A DNA stretch of 64,000 nucleotides. Source: an uncultured Clostridia bacterium. Its GTDB lineage: Bacteria; Bacillota; Clostridia; Christensenellales; UBA1242. Shown piece by piece: positions 1-7,869 of the stretch. Made by a program: the position numbers and the translations under genes. The notes beneath the pieces are model-generated. The model did not search any database, was not told where the DNA came from, and saw only the letters and a program-made list of their open reading frames with translations. Location: contig CAKVID010000003.1 of NCBI GenBank assembly GCA_934754355.1, positions 1-64,000 of the forward strand. The letters are read 5' to 3'. Positions within the stretch are counted from its first letter, which is position 1; every line of letters begins with the position of its first letter.

Positions 1-138
1 ATATAGTAGAGAGTGCGACAAGGCAAGGCACAACCGACACCCATACACCCAACACATATATAGTAGAGAGTGCGACAAGGCAAGGCACAACCGACACCCA
101 TACACCCAACACATATATAGTAGAGAGTGCGACACTCT
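1..138. repeat. 57-bp tandem repeat, two and a half copies
   Basis: A 57-bp unit is repeated: copy 1 fills 1-55 (its first 2 bases are cut by the window edge), copy 2 is 56-112, and copy 3 begins at 113 and diverges after about 22 bases. Copies 1 and 2 appear identical. Copy 3 runs into a short hairpin, AGAGTG (124-129) with CACTCT (133-138). Iteron- or centromere-like repeats are usual beside plasmid replication or partition functions, but that role is inference. The array may extend to the left. Confidence 0.85.
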
Positions 139-162
139 AACACCTAATAAGGAACGAATGAA

Positions 163-351
163 ATGGATATTGACCAACTTAATGCTCAATATGAGCAACT
201 CGTTAGGGATAAAGTAGCAAACTTGATTATTGCAAGACGAAATGCACACAACAACCCTACCGAACAACAAAGAATTAGTGCAAAATTACAAAAATTGTAT
301 GATATTCAATATGTAATGGCACAACAATATGCACAAAAACATAATGCGTAA
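163..351 (+). CDS. Small hypothetical protein (62 aa)
   Basis: A helical, Gln- and Asn-rich protein without cysteines or membrane segments; I do not recognise a family. It starts 25 bases after the tandem repeats with a weak AAGGAACG ribosome-binding site and is followed by an intrinsic terminator at 402-436. It is therefore a single-gene unit between the repeats and the structured RNA region. Its compact helical composition would suit a small DNA- or RNA-binding or replication-accessory protein, but nothing shows this directly. Confidence 0.6.
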   Translation: MDIDQLNAQYEQLVRDKVANLIIARRNAHNNPTEQQRISAKLQKLYDIQYVMAQQYAQKHNA

Positions 352-401
352 CATTGGTATTTACTTGGATTTTTCCAATTAAATATATTTTCCTTGAAAT
401 T

Positions 402-436
402 GACTTGCTATTTACTTTGCGTAGCAAGTCTTTTTT
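402..436 (+). terminator. Intrinsic terminator
   Basis: GACTTGCTA (402-410) pairs perfectly with TAGCAAGTC (422-430) and is followed by six T. It ends the 163-351 transcript and separates it from the structured RNA region. Confidence 0.85.
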
Positions 437-479
437 ATGCACACAATATCGCAACCTTCCCGTTGGTGTGTGCGTTAAG

Positions 480-1040
480 TTAGTATTTTTCTAACGAACT
501 AATGCGACTTTGACAATGTGCTTAACATTGCCTAGCCTACCAATTATGGCGAAAAGAATAGTAATTGGGGTTACTTTTGACCAGCAAATGCGTCGCCTAT
601 GACTGAGAGTTAGGCTCAGTGTTCGAGATAGTGAAAATCCTTAGGGCGTATTCAGTTAAACGCAAACTCGGCTTGAGTAACAATTGATATGCGTGATGTT
701 AATATTACGCAATTAGTCAATTGCTACCTATTCGATATAACTATACAATTTTGTTATCAAGCATAATATTTTTGTGGTTAGTCGACTAAAAAGAGTGCTA
801 GTACCACTCTGGGTATACATTAGGTTTGCAACGCAAAACGAAGGTTATTGCAATTGCTTAGTTGGACTGCATATTAAATAGCGTGAATTTACAACTTAAT
901 ACAACAACTAACAATGCTTATAAGCATTGATTTAATATAATAATACTTATCCGTCTACCACTTGAAGTGCCTAACAAATGTTAATTTAATTAGCATTGCA
1001 CTAGGAGTAGACATAGAAAATGGCTTCAAAATAATTTAAT
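480..1040 (+). ncRNA. Large structured non-coding RNA candidate (about 500 nt)
   Basis: No convincing reading frame occupies 437-1052. The sequence is instead packed with local inverted repeats: CAATGT 514-519 with ACATTG 525-530; CCAATTA 540-546 with TAATTGG 562-568; ACTGAG 602-607 with CTCAGT 615-620; CAATTGA 681-687 with TCAATTG 717-723 enclosing TGCGT 690-694 with ACGCA 707-711; AGAGTG 792-797 with CACTCT 805-810; a 16-nt palindrome at 913-928; and a junction closed by GTCTAC 953-958 with GTAGAC 1007-1012 that contains a 9-bp hairpin at 977-997. Size and prophage setting resemble the large 'ornate' RNAs of phages such as ROOL; membership is not established. Exact ends are unknown. Confidence 0.6.
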
Positions 1041-1052
1041 ATTGAGGATCTT

Positions 1053-1841
1053 ATGGAAATAATTGAAAACGAAATTTTGAAAAAAATAAGAGAGCAAATG
1101 TTGGATAACATTGAAAATTATAACAATGCCGTTCGTGATAATGACTTGGCTAAGGCTAACAACCTTGACAACGAATTAAAGCAACTTGAAAGTGACTATA
1201 TGTTGAGTGCATCTAAACTTGTTTATGATATGTGTTTGGCAAAAGAAAGTCCACTTGAAGCACTTAAAATGGCTATTGTTACACATTCATTCAATGTTCT
1301 AACACATAAAGATAATAAGGAAGACGGAACAAGAGAATTGAACGAAAATAAGTTGCGTCAGATTGACCTACTTAAACTTTGTAAATATTCACAAGAGATT
1401 AAGCACCCTAATAAAATTGATAGTGCTTGGCAATATGATGTCGAAGCATTTAACCAATTATTCACAATGCACATTGCACAAGAGTTGAATTTTTCAAAGG
1501 CTGACATTAAAGAAATTGCAAAAACTTACTTTATGCAAGAGTTGGCTAGAAAAATTGACTTAGGTGAAACACCTGATAGCACTACTCAACTTTGCAAAAC
1601 ATTACAAAAAATCATTGACAAAATCATATTTGTTGACGATGGCAAAGGCAAGAATACCTATAAATGTAACAACTACGATGTGAAATACATTAATGTCCTA
1701 TTCGGGAAGAAAGGCAAAAGTGCATTGAGTGTAGTTTGTGCCAAACACGATTATATGAGAAGATTGGTATATGATGTATTGTATAGAATTTTGACTAATA
1801 GCAAATATTCCGTTGATTACAAAAAGATTAAAGAAAAATAA
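1053..1841 (+). CDS. Hypothetical protein (262 aa)
   Basis: A soluble, mostly helical protein. The first 60 residues are charged and probably coiled-coil; the C-terminal part is basic (Lys-rich around residues 190-262) and could bind nucleic acid. No family is recognised. Start is ATG after GAGGATC, directly following the structured RNA region, so the two may share a transcript. A promoter for the next unit begins 10 bases after its stop. Its place upstream of the Ub-like cassette suggests it belongs to the element's conserved core. Confidence 0.7.
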   Translation: MEIIENEILKKIREQMLDNIENYNNAVRDNDLAKANNLDNELKQLESDYMLSASKLVYDMCLAKESPLEALKMAIVTHSFNVLTHKDNKEDGTRELNENKLRQIDLLKLCKYSQEIKHPNKIDSAWQYDVEAFNQLFTMHIAQELNFSKADIKEIAKTYFMQELARKIDLGETPDSTTQLCKTLQKIIDKIIFVDDGKGKNTYKCNNYDVKYINVLFGKKGKSALSVVCAKHDYMRRLVYDVLYRILTNSKYSVDYKKIKEK

Positions 1842-1851
1842 GAAATTTTTC

Positions 1852-1880
1852 TTGACTAACTTTAACTTGATTGATATAAT
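1852..1880 (+). promoter_or_regulatory. Sigma70-type promoter TTGACT-N17-TATAAT
   Basis: The -35 TTGACT is at 1852-1857 and the -10 TATAAT at 1875-1880, with an ideal 17-bp spacer. It faces the 1972 gene; the leader would be about 85 nt long. Confidence 0.8.
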
Positions 1881-1886
1881 TAATGC

Positions 1887-1955
1887 GTAAAATGAAAAGA
1901 TTTTTGTTTGTTTTGTCATTTTACATATAGTATTAGCACCAAATGGTGCTAATAC
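1887..1955 (+). promoter_or_regulatory. Two-hairpin 5' leader
   Basis: Downstream of the promoter the leader contains GTAAAATG...CATTTTAC (1887-1924) and a perfect 11-bp hairpin, GTATTAGCACC (1930-1940) with GGTGCTAATAC (1945-1955), loop AAAT. No T tract follows, so it is not an obvious terminator. It could be an operator for a dimeric regulator or an RNA element controlling the weakly initiated 1972 gene. Confidence 0.55.
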
Positions 1956-1971
1956 AAATTATTTTAGTCAA

Positions 1972-2373
1972 GTGCTTAATGTTGCACTCTTTGACCATAT
2001 TAGGAGCGACACATTGAAAGACAATGAATTCGTTAAACAATTCGGTGAGGAATACCTATCTGTATTGAAAGAAGCAGAAAAATTCCATTTTAGAGTTAAT
2101 GAGCAACAATTTGCGAAACTTTACTATTTGATTGATTTCTTTAAGAATTACATTAATGATAATGGTGGAGTTATTGACAGAATTGACTTAAACCCTAAGG
2201 AAGTTCACGGTGGTTTGACTGCAACTTTTGTAGTACTAGACATCACTGGCGAACAAATATCTAGTTTTACGAAGGCACTAGCAGATTGTTCTGCTATTAG
2301 TTTTGATGCTACGGCAGACAATCAAGTTTGCATTAGTTTAACTGTGCCAAATGTATTCGAAAAATTGAATTAA
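1972..2373 (+). CDS. Hypothetical protein (about 133 aa), non-ATG start
   Basis: The frame is open from GTG at 1972 and no in-frame ATG occurs near the start, nor is there a clear ribosome-binding site; the true start may be another near-cognate codon a few codons away. The protein has a helical N-terminal half and a beta-rich C-terminal half with no cysteine motif and no membrane segment. No family is recognised. It has its own strong promoter at 1852 and a terminator at 2391, so it is a monocistronic unit with a structured leader, upstream of the Ub-like cassette. Confidence 0.65.
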   Translation: MLNVALFDHIRSDTLKDNEFVKQFGEEYLSVLKEAEKFHFRVNEQQFAKLYYLIDFFKNYINDNGGVIDRIDLNPKEVHGGLTATFVVLDITGEQISSFTKALADCSAISFDATADNQVCISLTVPNVFEKLN

Positions 2374-2390
2374 ACTTAATATAATGATTT

Positions 2391-2423
2391 AAAAAAGTAT
2401 TGTTAGTGTGGCAATACTTTTTT
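2391..2423 (+). terminator. Intrinsic terminator
   Basis: AAAAAAGTATTG (2391-2402) pairs with CAATACTTTTTT (from 2412), with a T run reaching 2423. It ends the 1972 unit. Confidence 0.85.
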
Positions 2424-2499
2424 TGTTTCTTTTACACACTACTATACATTAGAAACACCACTATATTGTGTTTCAAATATAAATTTTAAGGAGAAAAAT

Positions 2500-2949
2500 A
2501 TGAAAGTAAAAATTGTAGCAGATGCATTTGCAGTAGAATCAAGTATTACCAAAGAAGAATATGACGCATTGGTAAAATTTAATCCTAAGGCATTGAGTAT
2601 CAAAGATGACAAAGAAAACGACCTATTCACAATTGAATACAAAGAAGGTCACCCTTGCATTTCATCTTTTGGTATAACATTTGGTGGCGTAAGCAGAAGC
2701 AATACTGCAAAAGTTGTTGAAACTGAAACAAAATCAACTACAAAAACCACTACTCCTAAGGTTAAGAAGCCAGTATTGACCTTTACTGGTATGATTCCAG
2801 CAGGAATTAACGATGTTAAAGAATATGTTGCTGATATTATTGCACCAGCAATCGTTTTCCTAAAACAACTTGAAGAAACTGTACCAGTTGAAGCAAAGAA
2901 AGCATTGGCTGACAGACAATCTCTTGTTGATAGCATTAGCATCGACTAA
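2500..2949 (+). CDS. Hypothetical protein upstream of the Ub-like cassette (PRTRC protein E position)
   Basis: A 149-aa soluble protein starting after TTAAGGAGAAAAAT. Residues 1-65 look like a small alpha/beta domain, residues 70-90 are a Thr/Lys-rich linker, and residues 92-149 form a second helical domain. I cannot place it in a family by sequence. By position, just before a ubiquitin-like gene, it could be the counterpart of protein E of PRTRC (ParB-related, ThiF-related cassette) systems; that is inference from gene order only. It is followed by its own terminator at 2987. Confidence 0.65.
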   Translation: MKVKIVADAFAVESSITKEEYDALVKFNPKALSIKDDKENDLFTIEYKEGHPCISSFGITFGGVSRSNTAKVVETETKSTTKTTTPKVKKPVLTFTGMIPAGINDVKEYVADIIAPAIVFLKQLEETVPVEAKKALADRQSLVDSISID

Positions 2950-2986
2950 TTAATTATTCAAAAGCAATTCATTTTAAATTTACTAT

Positions 2987-3020
2987 GTGTTGGTTCGATT
3001 GCAAATCCAACACTTTTTTT
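2987..3020 (+). terminator. Intrinsic terminator
   Basis: GTGTTGG (2987-2993) pairs with CCAACAC (3007-3013), followed by seven T. It separates the 2500 gene from the Ub-like gene, so the two are not simply co-transcribed. Confidence 0.8.
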
Positions 3021-3076
3021 ATTTTAAACACTTAGCCTTATATGGCTATTTTAAGTAATAAGGAGCAAAAAATAAT

Positions 3077-3313
3077 ATGATTAATGTTACTGTAAAATCA
3101 AATACTGTAAGAAGTACAATAAACACAAGTGTTGATAGTACACCAGCAGAAGTAATGGAAAAAGCAGGTGTGGGCACAGAAGGTATGAATAACCTTAACG
3201 GCACAATATTGACTGCAACAGACCTACATAGCACATTTGCACAATTAGGCATAGCAGATGGTTCATCTTGTAACCTAAATAGCGTTGTAAAGGCTGACGG
3301 TGCAAATAATTAA
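3077..3313 (+). CDS. Ubiquitin-like protein (PRTRC protein C / Prok_Ub type)
   Basis: A 78-aa beta-grasp-like protein: a basic beta-hairpin at residues 1-18, a helix around 22-30 (PAEVMEKAG), then beta-strands and a short helix in the order expected for prokaryotic Ub-like proteins of PRTRC cassettes. It ends in ADGANN: a Gly five residues before the end (A-D-G) followed by a three-residue tail that a JAMM peptidase could trim, although there is no classical GG. It lies directly upstream of the E2-like, JAMM and E1-like genes. In the family it is thought to be the modifier that is activated and conjugated; its targets are unknown. Start ATG follows AAGGAG. Recognition rests on small size, pattern and context. 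Confidence 0.7.
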   Translation: MINVTVKSNTVRSTINTSVDSTPAEVMEKAGVGTEGMNNLNGTILTATDLHSTFAQLGIADGSSCNLNSVVKADGANN

Positions 3314-3339
3314 GTAAGAAAGCTGAAAGGAGACTTATT

Positions 3340-4710
3340 ATGATTGAAAGTGAAATATTAAAATCTACATATAGTTCATTAGTACCTGAATATTTATTTG
3401 GTAATATTTTTGACGCCAAAATATTCCGAAGTTTATTGAGATATCTTTGTATCAAAATGAAATCTTGCGATTTGTCTACTGACGAAATGCTATATCATCA
3501 CGAGTATTGGAATTTAAGCGACTATTTATTGCAAGATTTAGTAAAGCAAAGCAACGAATTATCTGTATGTCATTGCACATCAAAACATACTCGTGATGAT
3601 ATAGCTGCCTTAGATTGTGGATTTATCGAATTAAATACAAATAAGTCTCCAGTTAATCAGTTCATATCACAAAAAACAAATAAAAATGTACAAGTTTTTG
3701 TCAATGAGAAAATTAAGTCAGTTATTGTTTTTACAAATGGTGATGCTGACGATAAACTTTATTGGTCTATATTCTCTTGTATGTGCAAAATTTGGACTTG
3801 GATTTTTGATGCTAGTAACGAAGCAGATTCACAATTGTCAAAATTGTGTTATGAGGAAAATGAAGATAAAGTGATTGAATATATTAACAACTATTTAACA
3901 CAATCAAAGTTGAAAGAACGCCTTTTGCTCAAACAACTAAAAGAATTCTCAAACGCCAGTATTAACGACAGAATTGAAAGCTGTAAACTTGACATTACCA
4001 ATAAATATTCTGATCATGAAGATTATTATAAACGAGCAATGAACTGTATGTATAGAATTAAAGAATTAGAAAAAGAATTGCAGATGTTATTAAATTCAAA
4101 GAATGACGAAGATGAGTTTGTTAAAATATTTCAGCAACATAAAGAATTAACTATTGATCAAATTGACGCCCATGTTATCACCTATTTAGTTGTTTCCACA
4201 ATTGAATATTATGATGTAGATGAATTCATTAATGTTCAGAGCAATAGAGGCATTACATTTTTAAGCAAAGCAACAAACGCAATTCGAAAACTATTAAATG
4301 AGTTAATTGTAAAAAATCGTGGTCACTTGATAGCTATAAGTAAATTTGAGTTTACAATAGGTTCAATTACCCCTATAAAAAACACAGCAAGTAGAAGATA
4401 TCCAATTGGAGATTATATCCCTCACCCACATATTGGTGGTTATGCTTGTCTTGGTGGTAATTCAAGTCCATTACGCCAAGCAATCGCTGATAGTGATTAT
4501 GATTTGGCTATCACTCAAACAATTGCTGCAACAAAGAATATGAATTTTGGCGATTCCACTGTAATGGATTATCTTGTGGGTTTATTAGATGATTATTATT
4601 ACAAACCTAATAAAATAATATTAGCAGACAATACACCAATGTCGATAGTTGAGTTTTTAGCTTACTGTGATGAATTAGATAAAAAAGAGGAGAAAGACAG
4701 TAATGAGTAG
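3340..4710 (+). CDS. E2-like protein of a PRTRC-type Ub-like cassette (protein B)
   Basis: A 456-aa protein. The C-terminal part contains H362-P-H364-I-G-G-Y-A-C370-L-G-G, which parallels the HPN...CL signature around the catalytic cysteine of E2 conjugating enzymes and the HPH...C(L/W)G form of prokaryotic E2-like families; C370 is the predicted thioester cysteine. The N-terminal 280 residues are mostly helical with a charged coiled-coil near 195-270. It probably accepts the Ub-like protein from the E1-like enzyme encoded downstream. Start follows AAGGAG; its 3' end overlaps the JAMM gene by 8 bases, indicating translational coupling. Confidence 0.7.
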   Translation: MIESEILKSTYSSLVPEYLFGNIFDAKIFRSLLRYLCIKMKSCDLSTDEMLYHHEYWNLSDYLLQDLVKQSNELSVCHCTSKHTRDDIAALDCGFIELNTNKSPVNQFISQKTNKNVQVFVNEKIKSVIVFTNGDADDKLYWSIFSCMCKIWTWIFDASNEADSQLSKLCYEENEDKVIEYINNYLTQSKLKERLLLKQLKEFSNASINDRIESCKLDITNKYSDHEDYYKRAMNCMYRIKELEKELQMLLNSKNDEDEFVKIFQQHKELTIDQIDAHVITYLVVSTIEYYDVDEFINVQSNRGITFLSKATNAIRKLLNELIVKNRGHLIAISKFEFTIGSITPIKNTASRRYPIGDYIPHPHIGGYACLGGNSSPLRQAIADSDYDLAITQTIAATKNMNFGDSTVMDYLVGLLDDYYYKPNKIILADNTPMSIVEFLAYCDELDKKEEKDSNE

Positions 4711-5551
4711 AATTTATAAATTATCAGACGAAGATATTAAACAACTAACGATTGATTTTTATGATTTTGTAAAAACCAGTACATTTACCAACGGTTCGGT
4801 AGTTTTTAATCACAAATTACCTAAACTTGAAAATAAAGCAAACTTAATAATCTCTGAGACTGCATATGTTAAAATGATAAAACTGGTTAAAACTTTTGGA
4901 ACTGAAGTTCAATGGCACGGAATTGCTAAAAAGAAAAATACTGGGGAATATGTAATTGAAGACATATTATTATTTCCACACGAAGTGACTAGCACAACAG
5001 TCATAAGTAATTTAGAAGAATATGAAAAGTGGCTTGACGGATTAACTGACGAACAATTTAACAATTTGCGTTTGCATGGACACAGCCATGTAAATATGGG
5101 CGTTACTCCCTCTAGTGTCGATATGAAGTATCGCTATGACACACTGTCAACTATGACACCCCAACAATCAAATCCATTTTACATTTATCTTATACTTAAT
5201 AAAAGAGATGACTGCTCCGTAGAAATATACGACTTGGAAGATAATGTCGTATATAGCAATGAAGATGTCAACATAACTATTGAACTTTCTGATGGTACTG
5301 ATGCTAATTTATTTGTTGAACTAGCAAAAATGCTTGCCACCGAACCAGTCAAAGTAATAAAACAAGCAACAGGCAACAACACAAAGCCTACCAATACAAC
5401 AAACAATAAAAATGAAAAGAAATACAGTGAAGACTGGTATGTACAACAAATGAAAAAACAAAAAAAAGAACAAGAAAAAGATTACGATAGTCTTGACTAT
5501 GATTATCCATATTATAGAGACAATGACTATTTGGATTGTTTCTATGAATAG
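4703..5551 (+). CDS. JAMM/JAB metallopeptidase (PRTRC protein A type)
   Basis: A 282-aa protein with a complete JAMM motif: catalytic Glu E68 (TEVQWHG), H127-S-H129, then seven residues, S137, two residues, D140. Such zinc peptidases process Ub-like precursors or remove them from targets. The catalytic domain spans about residues 45-200; residues 220-282 form a low-complexity Asn/Lys/Asp/Tyr-rich tail, probably disordered. The gene overlaps the E2-like gene upstream and is 10 bases from the E1-like gene. The modifier it processes is presumably the 78-aa protein at 3077. Confidence 0.88.
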   Translation: MSRIYKLSDEDIKQLTIDFYDFVKTSTFTNGSVVFNHKLPKLENKANLIISETAYVKMIKLVKTFGTEVQWHGIAKKKNTGEYVIEDILLFPHEVTSTTVISNLEEYEKWLDGLTDEQFNNLRLHGHSHVNMGVTPSSVDMKYRYDTLSTMTPQQSNPFYIYLILNKRDDCSVEIYDLEDNVVYSNEDVNITIELSDGTDANLFVELAKMLATEPVKVIKQATGNNTKPTNTTNNKNEKKYSEDWYVQQMKKQKKEQEKDYDSLDYDYPYYRDNDYLDCFYE

Positions 5552-5561
5552 GAGATAATAT

Positions 5562-6236
5562 ATGGATTTAGTTAAATCATTAGAATATTTTAACCCATTA
5601 AATGTTGAAAAAAGATGTCATATAATTGGATGTGGATCCGTTGGGTCAACTATCGCTGTATTACTTGCGAGATTAGGAATTACAAATATTTCTTTATATG
5701 ACTTCGACACAGTATCTGCACACAACTTAGCCAATCAAATGTTTGTGCATAAAGACATTAAAAGACCCAAAGTTGAAGCTGTGAAAGATTTAATTTGTTC
5801 AATAAATCCCGACGCCGAAAGCCATATTTCAATATTCCCAGAAGGTTATACTCCAGATACTAAGTTATCGGGGTATGTTTTTTTATGTGTAGACAATATA
5901 GAATTGAGAAAAGCAATTGCAGAAAGTAATAAAATGAATCAATCAATTATTGCAATGTTTGATTTTAGAACTAGACTGGAAGACGCACAACATTATGCAG
6001 CAATATGGAGCAATGCTAAAATGGTAGATAATTTTATTAAGAGTATGGAGTTTACTCACGATGAAGCACACCAAGCTACTCCAGTTACAGCTTGCAATGT
6101 TGAAATGGGCGTTGCACCCACAGTTTGGACAATTTGTTCATACGGAATAGCAAACTTTATGAATTTTATAAGAGGCAAACAACTCATGAAAATGATTCTT
6201 GTTAATGCCTACAATTTTGAAATAGAAGCCTATTAA
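5562..6236 (+). CDS. ThiF/E1-like adenylating enzyme (PRTRC ThiF family)
   Basis: A 224-aa Rossmann-type E1-like protein: nucleotide-binding loop G23-C-G25-S-V-G28, the acidic strand end D47/D49, the conserved N-Q segment at 55-59, and C178 in TPVTACNVEM at the position of the catalytic cysteine. It lacks a separate ubiquitin-fold domain and is short, as in minimal bacterial E1s. It is expected to adenylate the C-terminus of the Ub-like protein and pass it to the E2-like protein. It follows the JAMM gene by 10 bases (AGGAGATAATAT site) and is the last gene of the cassette before the RT-associated RNA. Confidence 0.9.
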   Translation: MDLVKSLEYFNPLNVEKRCHIIGCGSVGSTIAVLLARLGITNISLYDFDTVSAHNLANQMFVHKDIKRPKVEAVKDLICSINPDAESHISIFPEGYTPDTKLSGYVFLCVDNIELRKAIAESNKMNQSIIAMFDFRTRLEDAQHYAAIWSNAKMVDNFIKSMEFTHDEAHQATPVTACNVEMGVAPTVWTICSYGIANFMNFIRGKQLMKMILVNAYNFEIEAY

Positions 6237-6239
6237 TAA

Positions 6240-6480
6240 TGCTATTTATTGATGTTCATCAATAGCTTTTACCTATGGTAGAAGTACCAACATGATGGAA
6301 GAAAGCATCGCACCTCCGAAGGAGGAGAGCAGCTAAACGACCGTTACTCTGGAAGTTACGCAATCAAATGTTAAAGAAATTCTGTTAAATCAAAATAATT
6401 CAATTACAAAACCCTAGACCCAATCTAAAATTTTAGGTTTCCATTGAGTTTCTGAACGGCAGAAGTTACTTACATGCATC
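6240..6480 (+). ncRNA. RT-associated structured RNA, copy A
   Basis: There is no gene in 6237-6537. A hairpin, TATTGATG 6247-6254 with CATCAATA 6257-6264, leads into a 42-nt core (6264-6305) that is 35/42 identical to copy B at 7891-7932; all seven differences are transitions. Inside the core TGGTA (6276-6280) pairs with TACCA (6285-6289). A variable hairpin with stem CCTCC/GGAGG (6313-6325) follows. The remainder up to about 6480 has weaker pairing and no T-rich terminator, so it may read into the RT gene. Its position upstream of an RT matches that of retron msr-msd RNAs, but I cannot show reverse transcription. Confidence 0.65.
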
Positions 6481-6537
6481 AACAAATCCATCACCACAAA
6501 TAACTGAGATTAATAATAGGCAAAAGGAGATATAATT

Positions 6538-7683
6538 ATGTATTACATAACATTAAGGGTTGAACCAAAAGCGAAACAATTCACATTCGAAGAAATGATG
6601 TTTGGCGTTAGTGAAGAAAGTTTAATTCCCTTAAAAAACACATTTGATACAAGAACTAGAGAATGTAAAAGCATACCCTATGCTTTAAAAATTAACTATG
6701 AATTGATTGGCACTCTAAATTGTTTAGAGAGTTTTGTAAATAAATATAAGGACATGATTGAATTAGAAGATAAAAGTTCTTTATATCATTCATTTAAAAT
6801 TCCAAAAAGAAGTGGTGGTCTTCGTCAGATTGATGCCCCTAACGAAGAATTAATGACCGCATTACAGGAATTAAAAAGAATATTTGAAACAAAATTATAT
6901 GCATCATATCACACTAATGCTTATGCTTATATTAAGCATAGAAGTACTATTGATGCAGTTAAACGACATCAAAACAATTCGTCACGATGGTTTTTAAAAC
7001 TAGATTTCCATGATTTCTTTGGAAGCACTACTTTTGAGTTTTTAAAACAACAATTAAAACAGCTTTATCCATTTAATATGGTATATGAAATAAATAGAGG
7101 CGAAGTTCTATTAGATAAAGCTTTGTCTCTTTGCTTTTTACATGGAGGCTTACCACAAGGAACCCCAATTAGTCCAACTCTAACCAACTTAATGATGATT
7201 CCAATTGATTACACAATAAGTAAAGCAATGCGTAAAAGCACTCCACATATTGTATATACTAGATATGCTGATGATTTGCTTTTATCTAGCGATATATCTT
7301 TTAAATGGACAGATAAACAGAATGAAATTATAGAGATTTTAAAATCTTTCAATGCCCCATTCCAACTAAATACCAAAAAAACAAGATATGGTTCTAGTGC
7401 TGGTAGAAATTGGAATTTAGGAGTGATGTTAAATAAAGATAACGAAATCACTGTAGGTCACGCAAAGAAAAAATTATTGAAAACAATGATACATCAATTT
7501 ATGCAAGATTTTAAAGAGCAAAAATATTGGAATGTCGAAGATACGCAAACATTGCAAGGTCAAATGTCATATGTTTCAATGGTTGAAAAAGATAATATGG
7601 ATAGAATAATCGAAAATTATTCTAACAAGTTTGGATTTTCTCTTATAGATTCCATAAAGAAAATTCTAAAAAATGAAATTTAA
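6538..7683 (+). CDS. Retron-like reverse transcriptase
   Basis: A 381-aa protein with the full RT palm: fingers motif KRSGGLRQIDAPN (about 90-102), LKLDFHDFF with the first Asp D156, GLPQGTPISP (205-213), and Y243-A-D245-D246. The region DAVKRH (139-144) sits where retron RTs carry NAxxH, and NLG occupies the position of the retron VTG triplet (about residue 290), so it is retron-like but atypical. QGxxxSP excludes a diversity-generating RT, and there is no maturase or endonuclease domain. Residues 1-80 form a leader domain containing FEEMMFG (17-23). It uses AAAGGAG, lies between two related RNAs, and ends before a strong terminator. Confidence 0.88.
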   Translation: MYYITLRVEPKAKQFTFEEMMFGVSEESLIPLKNTFDTRTRECKSIPYALKINYELIGTLNCLESFVNKYKDMIELEDKSSLYHSFKIPKRSGGLRQIDAPNEELMTALQELKRIFETKLYASYHTNAYAYIKHRSTIDAVKRHQNNSSRWFLKLDFHDFFGSTTFEFLKQQLKQLYPFNMVYEINRGEVLLDKALSLCFLHGGLPQGTPISPTLTNLMMIPIDYTISKAMRKSTPHIVYTRYADDLLLSSDISFKWTDKQNEIIEILKSFNAPFQLNTKKTRYGSSAGRNWNLGVMLNKDNEITVGHAKKKLLKTMIHQFMQDFKEQKYWNVEDTQTLQGQMSYVSMVEKDNMDRIIENYSNKFGFSLIDSIKKILKNEI

Positions 7684-7782
7684 TTATAAAAAATGTTAAT
7701 AGGTATTCTTGATTTATTCAAGGTATTTGGTTATATCAAATATTCCAGTAGGCATCTTCTCTTTCACCTCAGGAGAGAGTAA

Positions 7783-7850
7783 GAATGAAAGCGAATACGC
7801 CTTTCATGCTTTCTTCATGAAAGCATTTATGCGTATTGCTTCATTTTTTT
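7783..7850 (+). terminator. Long intrinsic terminator of the RT gene
   Basis: A two-tier hairpin: AATACGC (7794-7800) pairs with GCGTATT (7831-7837), enclosing ATGCTTTC (7806-7813) with GAAAGCAT (7819-7826), followed by seven T (7844-7850). It ends the RT transcript and isolates RNA copy B. Confidence 0.85.
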
Positions 7851-7869
7851 AGAGTATTAATATTTAGTT

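Noticed and set aside
1..138. CRISPR array
   Set aside because: The period is constant at 57 bp and the whole unit is repeated, with no variable spacers and no cas genes.
1698..1919. Minus-strand ORF of 73 codons
   Set aside because: Overlaps the real 1053 gene and the 1852 promoter; Phe/Ile/Lys-rich composition typical of AT-rich noise.
6538..7683. Diversity-generating retroelement RT
   Set aside because: The RT has QGTPISP, not the altered motif typical of DGRs, and no template/variable repeat pair with adenine-specific differences is visible.
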